Shown piece by piece: positions 35,339 through 43,348 of a DNA stretch of 64,000 bases. The notes below the pieces were generated by a model that had not been told where the DNA came from, made no database searches, and worked only from the letters and a program-made list of their open reading frames with translations. The stretch is taken from positions 62,001 through 126,000 of the forward strand of contig CAWBBW010000007.1 in assembly GCA_963787135.1 (NCBI GenBank), given 5' to 3'. Position numbers and translations under genes: made by a program. The stretch comes from Roseiarcus sp963787135. GTDB lineage: Bacteria; Pseudomonadota; Alphaproteobacteria; Rhizobiales; Beijerinckiaceae. Numbering within the stretch: position 1 is the first letter of the stretch; each line of letters starts with the position of its first letter.

Positions 35339-36277
35339 ATGGCGAGCTTGAACGTTTTCCAATGGCTGCGTTACGGTCCCTGGCTCGCCCAGGTGGTGGT
35401 GACGCGACGGTGCAACCTCACTTGCGGCTACTGCACCGAGTACGACCGGACGTCCGATCCGGTGCCATATGAAGAACTCGCGTTACGCTTGGCCAAGCTC
35501 GCGGAACTCCGTGCGTGGGCGGTTTGCCTGACCGGCGGCGAGCCCACGATGCACCCGCGCCTGGCGGACCTCGTGGCCGAGATGAGGAGGCTGGGTTTCA
35601 AGCGGCGCATGCTGATCACGAACGGAACGCGTCTGACCGCGAAACTCATCGACGCCCTCAATCGCGCTGGCCTCACGGACATGCAGATCAGCGTGGACGG
35701 GGTGAAGCCGAACAAAGTCACCGCGAAAACTTTGCAACCCTTGCGAAAGAAGCTGGAGCTTCTTGCGGAAAGGGCGACTTTCGACGTGGTCATGAGTGGC
35801 GTCATCGGGAGCGCGCCGGCGGAAGAGGCTCTCGAGGTCGTGGACTTCGCAAAGGCCCACCGCTTCACGCCGCGCATTCTGCTGGTTCATGACGAGAACG
35901 GGCAGTTGCGGCTGTCGCACGAAGAACTGATCGTCTACGAGGAAGCCAAACGCCGGATCGGCGACCGTGCGAACGAGGCCCGCGGATACCGCGGGAAGAT
36001 GATCGAGTCGGGCGAAGCGCCCTTCAAGTGCCGCTCTGGCTCCCGCTATCTCTACGTGGACGAGTTCGGGAGCGTGCACTGGTGCTATCAAACGCGCAGC
36101 GTTTTCTCAAAGGACCTCCTTGCATACACCTACGCTGACCTTCGAGAGCAGTTCGACACGCCGAAGAGTTGCAGCGCACACTGCACCATCGGCTGCGCCC
36201 GAACCGCCTCCGCGACGGACGAGTGGCGCTCCCAGCCGGGCCTTTCCGACGCAGCCTTTGCGGCGACCGCATCATAA
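35339..36277 (+). CDS. Radical SAM protein with C-terminal Cys motifs (SPASM-like)
   Basis: 312 residues from ATG at 35339. The radical SAM cluster motif is C25-x3-C29-x2-C32 (RRCNLTCGYC), followed by the SAM-binding LTGGEP and ITNGTRL, and MQISVDGV. The C-terminus has extra Cys: C231 (FKCRSG), C249 (WCYQ), C278, C282 and C286 (CSAHCTIGC), which could bind auxiliary iron-sulfur clusters, as in SPASM/twitch proteins. Such enzymes often modify peptides, but no precursor peptide gene is evident. It stands alone between the LysM gene and a cyclase gene on the same strand. Substrate unknown. Confidence 0.85.
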   Translation: MASLNVFQWLRYGPWLAQVVVTRRCNLTCGYCTEYDRTSDPVPYEELALRLAKLAELRAWAVCLTGGEPTMHPRLADLVAEMRRLGFKRRMLITNGTRLTAKLIDALNRAGLTDMQISVDGVKPNKVTAKTLQPLRKKLELLAERATFDVVMSGVIGSAPAEEALEVVDFAKAHRFTPRILLVHDENGQLRLSHEELIVYEEAKRRIGDRANEARGYRGKMIESGEAPFKCRSGSRYLYVDEFGSVHWCYQTRSVFSKDLLAYTYADLREQFDTPKSCSAHCTIGCARTASATDEWRSQPGLSDAAFAATAS

Positions 36278-36415
36278 GACAGCAGCGATCGTCGGCACTG
36301 TGAACAACCCGGCCTCGGGTGTAAAGTTGCATCGAACCCGGCCCTCACGGCTAAACGCTACCAAACTGAGGGGTCCCATTCCGTGCATAATGACACCGGA
36401 AGCCAATATCGCGCC

Positions 36416-37726
36416 ATGCAACCCGACAACCCCCCGGACCTCCTCGCCGATCTCAAGCTTCAGACGTTTGACGACGCGCTCGGCCGCCGCATCATCGAGA
36501 CGCACATCTGGGCGGTGCGCGAGGGGCTGCGCGGCGCCACCGCCTACGAGCTCTTTGACGGTTATTGCCAGCGCCTGGTCCTCAACGGGACGCCGCTGTG
36601 GCGGGCGCATACCACGATGGAGACCCTGCATCCGCAATGGAACGCCTACGGCTACACCTGGCGGCGCGACCTCAACGCCATTGCGCCGGAGCAATATCCG
36701 CACGGCGACGATGATGCAGAGAACTGGGTGACAAGCCCCTTCTATGACCTGATCCGCCGGGCCCGAGACGGCGAAGACAATCCGTCGATGCGGCGGCGCC
36801 TCGAAGCAGGTCCCGAACAGCGCGACTTTCCGGTGCTCAAGGAATTCTTCGCCGAGGGGGCGACCGACTATGTCGCCTATCTCTTTATATTCGGCGACAG
36901 GGTTGGCGAGGGCGGCGACCGCTCGCAGGGATCAGGGATCATCTATTCGTTCACGGCGGACCGGAAAGGCGGCTTCGCCGAGGATGACACGACGCTCATG
37001 CAGGCGACGCTGCCCGGGCTTTCGCTGGCGATGAAGGCGCATGCCGGTCACGTCATCGCCTCGGGGTTGCTCGGCGCCTATCTCGGCGAAGACGCGGGGC
37101 GGCGCGTCCATGCGGGCGCCATCATGCGCGGCTCGGTTGACAAGCTTCGCGCTGTCATCTGGTATGCCGACATCCGCGGCTTCACCCCGATCAGCGATTC
37201 TGAACCCGGCCCGGTCGTCATCGACCTGCTCGACGACGTGTTCGAGATTCTCGCCGCCACGCTCCGTCCTCGCGGCGGCCAGGTGCTCAAATTCATCGGC
37301 GACGCCATGCTCGCCGTCTTCTCCTTCGAAGAGCCGGATCGCGCGGCGACCTGCCGGCGCGCGCTCGAGGCCGCGATCGAGGCGACGCAGGGGCTGGCTG
37401 CGATGAATAAGGGCCGCGCGGAGGCGGGCGCCCCGGTCGCGAACGTCGATCTTGCGCTCCATATCGGCGAGGTGCTTTACGGCAATGTCGGCGCGACCGA
37501 CCGGCTCGACTTCACCGTCATCGGCCCGGCCGTCAACGAAGCGGCCCGCATCGAGGCGCTCTGCGAGCCGCTCGGCCGCTCGATTCTCATCTCTCCCGAA
37601 TTCGCCGCCGCGGCGATCGACGGCGAGAGCCGCCTAGAGTCGCTCGGCCGTCATGCGCTCCGCGGCGTGAGAGAGCCGAAGGAGATTTTTGCGCTCGAGT
37701 CGGGCGGGGAGAATCCCGCGGTTTAG
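36416..37726 (+). CDS. Class III adenylate/guanylate cyclase
   Basis: 436 residues from ATG 36416; a GTG at 36383 would add 11. The N-terminal 230 residues form an uncharacterised regulatory domain without membrane segments (ETHIWAVREGLRGATAYELF..., HPQWNAYGYTWRRDL). The C-terminal cyclase domain has the first metal Asp in WYADIRGFT, KFIGDAMLAVF with the Lys expected for ATP, and VNEAARIEALCEP with the Asn/Arg transition-state pair. Predicted to make cAMP. The N-terminal domain type is seen in other soluble cyclases of Hyphomicrobiales. Confidence 0.92.
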   Translation: MQPDNPPDLLADLKLQTFDDALGRRIIETHIWAVREGLRGATAYELFDGYCQRLVLNGTPLWRAHTTMETLHPQWNAYGYTWRRDLNAIAPEQYPHGDDDAENWVTSPFYDLIRRARDGEDNPSMRRRLEAGPEQRDFPVLKEFFAEGATDYVAYLFIFGDRVGEGGDRSQGSGIIYSFTADRKGGFAEDDTTLMQATLPGLSLAMKAHAGHVIASGLLGAYLGEDAGRRVHAGAIMRGSVDKLRAVIWYADIRGFTPISDSEPGPVVIDLLDDVFEILAATLRPRGGQVLKFIGDAMLAVFSFEEPDRAATCRRALEAAIEATQGLAAMNKGRAEAGAPVANVDLALHIGEVLYGNVGATDRLDFTVIGPAVNEAARIEALCEPLGRSILISPEFAAAAIDGESRLESLGRHALRGVREPKEIFALESGGENPAV

Positions 37727-37733
37727 GTTGCTC

Positions 37734-37931
37734 TCAGAAGCTCTTCGGCAGGCCCGCCTGCCTGAGAATGGCGTTTGCCGTGTGCCGGCTCGCAACGCCG
37801 ACAGGCACGGGAAAGTTGCGTCCAGTGATTGGGCTGCGCCAAATCTCGTGACTGCCACGTCCCTGCCGGACGAGAACGCACCCTGCCGCCGCGAGCAACT
37901 CCCGCAACGCCCGATCGAATTGCGGCGCCAT
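37734..37931 (-). CDS. hicA: HicA family mRNA interferase toxin
   Basis: 65 residues with the HicA double-stranded-RNA-binding-like fold: LLAAAGCVLVRQGRGSHEIW, where the His in GSHE is the catalytic residue, and VPVGVASRHTANAILRQAGL. Its start (ATG 37931) directly abuts the antitoxin stop, with the antitoxin first, the reverse of the commonest order but frequent in DUF1902-type pairs. Confidence 0.88.
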   Translation of the reverse strand: MAPQFDRALRELLAAAGCVLVRQGRGSHEIWRSPITGRNFPVPVGVASRHTANAILRQAGLPKSF

Positions 37932-38168
37932 TCACGCGGTCGCGGGAATGGCTTCGCGCAACGCGGTGATTTGGATGAACATCGTCTCCGGATCGACGTC
38001 GGGGTGATTGTCCGGCGCAACATCGAGCGCCATTAGCGACACTTTCTCGAGCAGCTCATCGAGTGTTGCTGCGTCGGCGGCGACCGGAATCTCGTCGCAA
38101 TGACCGCTCCAGACGTTCGCTTCGGCGTCCCAGATGGCCGTTACCGTAAAGATCACTGGCTTCGTCAT
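37932..38168 (-). CDS. hicB: HicB-like antitoxin, DUF1902
   Basis: 78 residues from ATG at 38168. The sequence FTVTAIWDAEANVWSGHCDE and AATLDELLEKVSLMALDV matches DUF1902, a degenerate ribonuclease-H-like fold as in HicB. It lacks an added C-terminal DNA-binding domain, so autoregulation may need another factor. Pairs with HicA. Confidence 0.85.
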   Translation of the reverse strand: MTKPVIFTVTAIWDAEANVWSGHCDEIPVAADAATLDELLEKVSLMALDVAPDNHPDVDPETMFIQITALREAIPATA

Positions 38169-38274
38169 AGAGACCTCGACCCACAAACCGATCCATTGCG
38201 ACGAATATTCGTTACCACTTTTGGATGTGAGGCGAAATCCCGTGCACTGCCTTCAACCGCGCCGACACCGTCTT

Positions 38275-38562
38275 TCACCCAAACAGCCTCGACCAGTTGG
38301 TGAACGGCCTCAGTTCGATGAGGCCGACGCGCACCGCCCCTTTGGCGACCAGCGGCAACCTATCGAGCTGTTCCTCCGCGTCGGTCATGTCGGCGGCTTC
38401 GAGAATGAAGACGACCCGGGTCGGCGTATCGGTCAGATAGGCTTCGCGCAGGACGCCGGCGGCGAACAGGTCCCACGAGCCCTTGAGCTCCTTCCCCAGT
38501 TCGCGCCGGATCTCCTCGACCGGGGCATCCGGCGCGACGTCGATGATCGCCAGCAGTTTCAT
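38275..38562 (-). CDS. YCII/muconolactone-isomerase-like small protein
   Basis: 95 residues with a dimeric alpha-beta barrel pattern: MKLLAIIDVAPDAPVEEIRR, LTDTPTRVVFILEAADMTDAEEQLDRLP and VGLIELRPFTNWSRLF. Similar proteins are annotated as hypothetical or muconolactone isomerase-like. No pathway neighbours, so the function is open. Confidence 0.7.
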   Translation of the reverse strand: MKLLAIIDVAPDAPVEEIRRELGKELKGSWDLFAAGVLREAYLTDTPTRVVFILEAADMTDAEEQLDRLPLVAKGAVRVGLIELRPFTNWSRLFG

Positions 38563-38650
38563 CGCCGTCTCCGGTCGTCAGCCAACGTGGCGACGGCTCA
38601 TCCCTGAGGCAGCCGGCAACCCACGGGTCCTGCAGCAGCGCGGACCCACT

Positions 38651-39664
38651 TCACCTTATCGGCGGGGCGTATTGTAGGCCGCCCTTGTTCCAGAGAGCAT
38701 TGAGACCACGCGAAATCTTGATCGGCGAGCCCATGCCGACATTGCGCTCGAACAATTCGCCGTAATTGCCGATCGCCTTGATGATCCGGTAGGCCCAGTC
38801 GTTGGTCAGCCCCATGTTCGTCCCGAAGTCGCCCTCGACGCCCAGCAGACGACGGATGCTGGGGTTCGGCGATTTCAGCATCTCGTCGACATTGGCCTGG
38901 GTGACGCCGAGCTCCTCGGCGGTGACGAGCGCGAAATGTGTCCACTGCACGATCTGGAACCACTGGATGTCGTCCTTGCGCACCGACGGTCCGAGCGGCT
39001 CCTTGGAGATGATCTCGGGCAACACCATGTGGTCCTCGGGAACGGACATCTTGAGGCGTTCCGAATAGAGCCCCGAAGCGTCGGTGGTGTAGGCGTCGCA
39101 GCGGCCGGAATCGTAGGCCTTGGTCGCCTCTTCGTCGGTAGCGAACACGACCGCCTCGAGCTTCATGCCGTTGGCGCGGAAATAATCGGCGAGGTTGAGC
39201 TCGGTGGTCGTGCCCTGCTGCACGCAGATCGAGGCGCCGTCGAGTTTCAGCGCCGAATCGATCCCGAGCTTCTTGCGCACCATGAAGCCTTGGCCATCGT
39301 AGAAATTGACGCCGGTGAAGAACATGCCGCCGGTCTGGCGCGACAGCGTCCAGGTGGTGTTGCGGATCAGCACGTCGATCTCCCCGGAGGCGAGGATCGT
39401 CGGCCGGTCCTTGGCGTTGATCGGAAGGAATTTGACCTTGCTCGGGTCGCCGAAGATCGCCGCGGCGATGGCGCGGCATTCATCGATGTCGAGGCCCTTG
39501 TATGCGCCCTGATCGTCCGGCAGCCCGAAGCCGGCGAGGCCAGGATTGACGCCGCAGATCAGGACCCCGCGCGCCTTGACCTGATCGAGCGTGCCGGCGC
39601 TCGCGGAGGCGACGGCGGCGGCGGCAAGCGCGGCTCCAGCGAGCCAGGCAATAAGCGATCGCAT
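38651..39664 (-). CDS. General L-amino acid ABC transporter substrate-binding protein, AapJ-like
   Basis: 337 residues from ATG at 39664, with a signal peptide (IAWLAGAALAAAAVASASAG). Family-3 solute-binding fold: RGVLICGVNPGLAGFGLPD, DIDECRAIAAAIFGD, SGEIDVLIRNTTWTLSRQ and a GNYGELFERNVG end, all as in AapJ. Binds amino acids in the periplasm. The permease and ATPase genes (aapQMP) that usually follow are not downstream here; it is an orphan or a second copy. Confidence 0.9.
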   Translation of the reverse strand: MRSLIAWLAGAALAAAAVASASAGTLDQVKARGVLICGVNPGLAGFGLPDDQGAYKGLDIDECRAIAAAIFGDPSKVKFLPINAKDRPTILASGEIDVLIRNTTWTLSRQTGGMFFTGVNFYDGQGFMVRKKLGIDSALKLDGASICVQQGTTTELNLADYFRANGMKLEAVVFATDEEATKAYDSGRCDAYTTDASGLYSERLKMSVPEDHMVLPEIISKEPLGPSVRKDDIQWFQIVQWTHFALVTAEELGVTQANVDEMLKSPNPSIRRLLGVEGDFGTNMGLTNDWAYRIIKAIGNYGELFERNVGMGSPIKISRGLNALWNKGGLQYAPPIR

Positions 39665-39800
39665 GACATTCTCCTCGCGAAAGCGGAACTGAGGCCACGC
39701 CCCCCGACGCGGCCGGATGCGCCTCATTGTGGGGAGCGCCAGTCGAAGTCAATCAGCATGCCCTGAGGCTGACTGGCGGACGGTGGGTATGCTCGCGTTG

Positions 39801-39815
39801 TTCCCGGATTGGGAA
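39801..39815. promoter_or_regulatory. Inverted repeat upstream of higBA, candidate operator
   Basis: TTCCCGGATTGGGAA: five-base arms TTCCC/GGGAA around five bases, 17 bases before the higB start. HigA proteins usually repress their own operon through such a site. Confidence 0.5.
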
Positions 39816-39832
39816 CATGGTATGCGGACGCC

Positions 39833-40135
39833 ATGCGGGTCATCGCCCGAAATACGCTCGTCGGCTTTCGGACCACCCACCCGGAGACTAAGGTGGCTTT
39901 GGAACGTTGGTACAAGCGCGTTAGAGCCGCGCACTGGACATCCACGGACGATGTCCGAAGGGCAGCTCCGAAGTGCAAGGCGCTGAACCGCGAGCGCGTG
40001 AGATTCGAAGTCGTGGGAGGAAACTACCGTCTGGTGGTCGCGTTCGATTTTAGTCGGCAGACGGCGTTCATAAAGTTCATCGGCACACACGCCGCCTATG
40101 ATCAGGTCGACGCGTTGACGGTAGCGCTGTTCTAA
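39833..40135 (+). CDS. higB: HigB-type mRNA interferase toxin
   Basis: 100 residues of the RelE superfamily, HigB-2/HigB-like: MRVIARNTLVGFRTTHPETK, VRFEVVGGNYRLVVAFDF and FIKFIGTHAAYDQVDA. The last segment (GTHxxYDxxD) is diagnostic for this subfamily. Start ATG at 39833. Followed 12 bases later by higA. Confidence 0.9.
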   Translation: MRVIARNTLVGFRTTHPETKVALERWYKRVRAAHWTSTDDVRRAAPKCKALNRERVRFEVVGGNYRLVVAFDFSRQTAFIKFIGTHAAYDQVDALTVALF

Positions 40136-40147
40136 AGGGGTTATTCG

Positions 40148-40531
40148 ATGGAAATCCGCCCAATTCGCACGGACGAAGATCACCGCGCCGCGCTCGCGGA
40201 AATCGAGGCTTGCTGGGGCGCGCCTCAAGGGTCAGAGACGGGCGACAAGCTCGACGTGCTTCTCGCCCTCGTCGACGCCTATGAAGAAAAGCGATGGCCA
40301 ATCAATGTCGATGAGAACTTTGATCCGATTGACGTCCTCAATCATGCGATCGAGGAGTTAGGACACACGCAGGCAGAACTCGCCGAGCTTCTGGGGTCGC
40401 GCTCGCGCGCGTCGGAAATCCTTTCGCGCCGACGGGCGCTTACGGTCGAAATGATTCACAAGATCGGCAGCGCCTGGAAAATTCCGGCCGATCTGCTTGT
40501 CCGTCCCTATCGGATCGGTCACGCGGCCTGA
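40148..40531 (+). CDS. higA: HigA-type helix-turn-helix antitoxin
   Basis: 127 residues from ATG at 40148 (AAAGGGG upstream). The N-terminal 60 residues are HigA-like (IRTDEDHRAALAEIEACWGA), and the C-terminal half holds a Cro/C1-type HTH: GHTQAELAELLGSRSRASEIL. Binds HigB and represses the operon. Confidence 0.9.
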   Translation: MEIRPIRTDEDHRAALAEIEACWGAPQGSETGDKLDVLLALVDAYEEKRWPINVDENFDPIDVLNHAIEELGHTQAELAELLGSRSRASEILSRRRALTVEMIHKIGSAWKIPADLLVRPYRIGHAA

Positions 40532-40565
40532 GTGCGCGACGAGTGCGGAGATCACGGGAACGTCA

Positions 40566-41753
40566 ATGACCAAGCTGACCGATGCGACCCGCGCGTCCCT
40601 GCGAAGCCGTTCGCGCCTTGTCCATCTCGGTCGCAACAGCGAGCAATCGCAGGGCTTCATCAATGTTCCGCCGTTCCGCGGCTCGACCGTGCTCTATCCT
40701 GACGTGGCAACGCTCAAGAGCCGCGCCCAGCGCTACACCTATGGCACGCACGGGACGCCGACGACGGACGCGCTTTGCGCCGCCTGGACCGACATTGCCG
40801 GAGCGGCGGGGACCGTGCTCGTTCCCTCGGGGCTTGCCGCGATCGTGGTTGCGCTGATGACGGCGCTCGGCGCCGGCGACCATCTCATGATCACCAACTC
40901 CGCCTACGCGCCAGCCCGAAACTTCGCCAATACGATCCTCAAGCGTATGGGAATCGAGACGACCTACTATGACCCTCATCTCGGCGCCGGCATCGGGGCG
41001 CTGATGCGGCCGAACACCAGGGCGGTCCTCACCGAGTCGCCGGGCTCGCAGACCTTCGAGGTCCAGGACATTCCGGCGATCGCCGAAGTCGCGCACGCCC
41101 ATGGCGCCTGCGTGCTGATGGACAACACCTGGGCGACGCCGCTTTTCTTTGCGCCCCACGCCCACGGGGTCGACATGGCGATCGAGGCCGGCACCAAATA
41201 TCTTTCGGGCCACTCAGATCTGCTGCTCGGGCTCGTCTCCGCCAACGCGGCGTGGTTCGACCGGCTCCACCGCACCACCGATCAGATGGCCATCCCGCCT
41301 GGACCGGAAGACGTTTTTCTGGCGCTTCGGGGCTTGCGCAGCATGGAGCTCAGGCTTCGGGAAGCCGAGCGGCAGGGGCTCGCGCTGGCGCAATGGCTTT
41401 CGACTCGTCCCGAGGTGCTGCGCGTCTTGCACCCTGCCCTGCCCGACCACCCCGGTCACGGTTTGTGGAAGCGCGATTTCTCCGGCTCGTCCGGGCTCTT
41501 CAGCATCGTGCTGAAACCTGTGTCCGAAACCGCGGTCGCGGCGTTCCTGGATGGGCTCGAGCTCTTCGGCCTCGGCTATTCCTGGGCCGGCTACGAGAGC
41601 CTCGCCGTTCCGTTCGACTGCACGTCCTACCGCACCGCGACCCGCTGGGCGCCGGGCGGTCCTGCCATCCGTTTCAGCGTCGGCCTCGAGGACATCGAGG
41701 ATTTGAAGGCCGATCTCGACAGGGGTTTCGCGCGACTGACGGCGACGGTGTGA
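40566..41753 (+). CDS. metC: Cystathionine beta-lyase, PLP-dependent
   Basis: 395 residues from ATG at 40566. Cys/Met metabolism PLP-dependent fold: RGSTVLYPDV at the N-terminus, TESPGSQTFEVQDI, VLMDNTWATPLFF, and the PLP-Lys in EAGTKYLSGHSDLL. Cleaves cystathionine to homocysteine in methionine synthesis. In many Hyphomicrobiales metC lies next to the aapJ gene, as here, but with a HigBA module between them. Confidence 0.92.
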   Translation: MTKLTDATRASLRSRSRLVHLGRNSEQSQGFINVPPFRGSTVLYPDVATLKSRAQRYTYGTHGTPTTDALCAAWTDIAGAAGTVLVPSGLAAIVVALMTALGAGDHLMITNSAYAPARNFANTILKRMGIETTYYDPHLGAGIGALMRPNTRAVLTESPGSQTFEVQDIPAIAEVAHAHGACVLMDNTWATPLFFAPHAHGVDMAIEAGTKYLSGHSDLLLGLVSANAAWFDRLHRTTDQMAIPPGPEDVFLALRGLRSMELRLREAERQGLALAQWLSTRPEVLRVLHPALPDHPGHGLWKRDFSGSSGLFSIVLKPVSETAVAAFLDGLELFGLGYSWAGYESLAVPFDCTSYRTATRWAPGGPAIRFSVGLEDIEDLKADLDRGFARLTATV

Positions 41754-41758
41754 GGCCC

Positions 41759-41801
41759 CGTCCTTCGAGACGCCCGCTGGCGCGGGCTCCTCAGGAAGAG
41801 G
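41759..41801 (+). repeat. Dispersed palindromic repeat after metC
   Basis: CGTCCTTCGAGACGCCCGC, TGG, then GCGGGCTCCTCAGGAAGAGG. The same palindrome type (CCTCA.C.TGAG.AGC ... GCGTCTCGAAG.A.GAGG) lies at 43281-43327 in opposite orientation. Common in alphaproteobacterial intergenic DNA. Confidence 0.65.
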
Positions 41802-42017
41802 ATTATGGAAGTGCTTCAAAGCCCCTCATGCATCTCGCCGTCGCTCCTGGCTGCGTGAGGCATTTCTGAGGCTGGAATCGACCCTGACCGGATATAGGCG
41901 CACCTCCAGCTTCGAGACATTCGGGGGGACTGCCTTGGGCAGTGTTGGCGTCAGGAGTTGGCCGATAGCTGACTGTCTGCTCAATGGTAGTAAATTCAAG
42001 AAGCGGTCGTTCGCTGC

Positions 42018-42467
42018 TCAACGGAGCGCCTCCGCGAGCCGTAGCAGCATCGCGGTGACCACCTGGGGATCAAGAGGCGCTGCAGCGTTCCGTACACGCG
42101 CTTCTGCATCGGCCACGATCCCAGAGGCCGCTTCTAGGACGCCACGACCTAACGCCGTCAGCTCGGTCGTTTGAACTCGCCCGTGTTCGGGATGGGGCGT
42201 CCGTGCGATAAAGCCCGAGCGCTCAAGTGCGACTACGATTGCCTGCATCGTCTGTGGAGTCACAAAGGCGCGGCGCGCGAGCGCGGCGTTCGAAGCACCT
42301 GCTTCGACCTCCAGGAAGGCGAGGACTGCATACTGGGGCGTGGTCAGCCCAATCTCCCGTAGTCCAGAGTCCAAGCGGGTGCGAAGCGCCTGTTGAGCCT
42401 GCTTCAACGCAAAGCCGATCGTCGCGTACGGGTCGCCCATCCGCGAGCCAACTTTCTGACTTGACAT
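42018..42467 (-). CDS. MarR-family transcriptional regulator
   Basis: 149 residues. Winged helix of the MarR type: LTTPQYAVLAFLEVEAGASN, ALARRAFVTPQTMQAIVVAL and the wing FIARTPHPEHGRVQTTELT. Divergent from a VOC protein gene, which it likely represses together with itself. Its ATG at 42467 lies in the palindrome at 42466-42483; a second ATG at 42440 is an alternative start. Confidence 0.92.
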   Translation of the reverse strand: MSSQKVGSRMGDPYATIGFALKQAQQALRTRLDSGLREIGLTTPQYAVLAFLEVEAGASNAALARRAFVTPQTMQAIVVALERSGFIARTPHPEHGRVQTTELTALGRGVLEAASGIVADAEARVRNAAAPLDPQVVTAMLLRLAEALR

Positions 42468-42483
42468 ATAAGGGCCCTTATAT
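42466..42483. promoter_or_regulatory. Perfect palindrome, likely MarR operator
   Basis: ATATAAGGGCCCTTATAT is an 18-base perfect palindrome between divergent marR and VOC genes. On the minus strand it contains AGGG as a ribosome binding site and its last bases are part of the marR ATG. Typical MarR sites are palindromes of this size. Confidence 0.75.
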
Positions 42484-42533
42484 ATATTAGCCTCCTGATA
42501 CTAACGGCTTGCGTAGCAGAGGGAAGCCCAGCC

Positions 42534-42905
42534 ATGCCCCATCTAATCGGACCCGATTTCATTGGCATTCAAGTCGAAGATCTCGAGGCTGCACGGACAT
42601 TCTACACTGAGACCGTCGGGTTGAAGGTCGTCGCTAATAGCCCGCCGGGCGCCGTAGTGTTCGACACCAAGCCGGTCCCGTTCGCCGTCCGCACACCCTT
42701 GGTCGACCTAGGAAATACGGACAAGCTTGGCTGGGGCGTCGCGATCTGGTTCGGCTGCGATGACGCAGACGCCTTGCATGACCATCTTATCGAGCAGGGC
42801 ACGCCAATCGTCTTCGCGCCGAAGGATGGACCGTTTGGCCGCTACTTCGCGTTCCGCGACCCGTTTGGCTACACGATTACGCCCCACACGGTCGCGCAGT
42901 CTTGA
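42534..42905 (+). CDS. VOC (glyoxalase/bleomycin resistance) family protein
   Basis: 123 residues from ATG at 42534. One glyoxalase-like module pair: FIGIQVEDLEAARTFYTETV at the start, and DGPFGRYFAFRDPFGYTIT with the typical DPFGY near the end. May detoxify or sequester a small molecule whose presence releases the divergent MarR repressor. Substrate unknown. Confidence 0.88.
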   Translation: MPHLIGPDFIGIQVEDLEAARTFYTETVGLKVVANSPPGAVVFDTKPVPFAVRTPLVDLGNTDKLGWGVAIWFGCDDADALHDHLIEQGTPIVFAPKDGPFGRYFAFRDPFGYTITPHTVAQS

Positions 42906-43280
42906 GCGTGGAATGACTGGTGATGAGCAGCTGCAAATTGCACCCTGGTCGGTATTGCAAGTGTTCAGCATCTGCTGGCGGTGTCAAAGGCTGAGCCCAA
43001 CTCGGGCAAGGCAGACACTAAAGCGGTCCACCCCAGGACGGCCGCTTCCCGGCGCGTCATCTGTCTGTCGCGGTGATCTGGATGGCCGGAAGCCGTCCAG
43101 CCGCTTCCGGCGTTGGTGCGCCAGGAGCTGACGTTGTCTTCGCTCCGGAAAGGCCACATTCGGCTGGCCGGCGAACGTGGGATAGCGGGAGCGGCGCTGT
43201 CTTCTGCTCCCCACCCATCCTCGCTGTTCGCAATCCGTTCGCGTCTAGCGTACGTAAAACTCACTTTCGTGTAGTGGCCC
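42906..43280. other. Intergenic region, no gene recognised
   Basis: 375 bases without a convincing gene. Short frames on both strands lack start signals and family patterns. A stretch around 43030-43075 on the minus strand reads RQMTRREAAVLGWTAL, perhaps a gene remnant, but nothing supports it further. Confidence 0.45.
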
Positions 43281-43327
43281 CCTCATGCTGAGTAGCAGCG
43301 GGGAGCGCTGCGTCTCGAAGCACGAGG
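43281..43327 (-). repeat. Dispersed palindromic repeat before the nucleoside hydrolase gene
   Basis: CCTCATGCTGAGTAGCA, then GCGCTGCGTCTCGAAGCACGAGG. Second copy of the type at 41759-41801, in the other orientation. Confidence 0.65.
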
Positions 43328-43348
43328 GGATCCAGGAACGCGGAAGCA

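Noticed and set aside
42965..43264. 99-codon minus-strand frame in the gap before the nucleoside hydrolase
   Set aside because: No signal for translation and no recognisable pattern beyond a short stretch; called intergenic.
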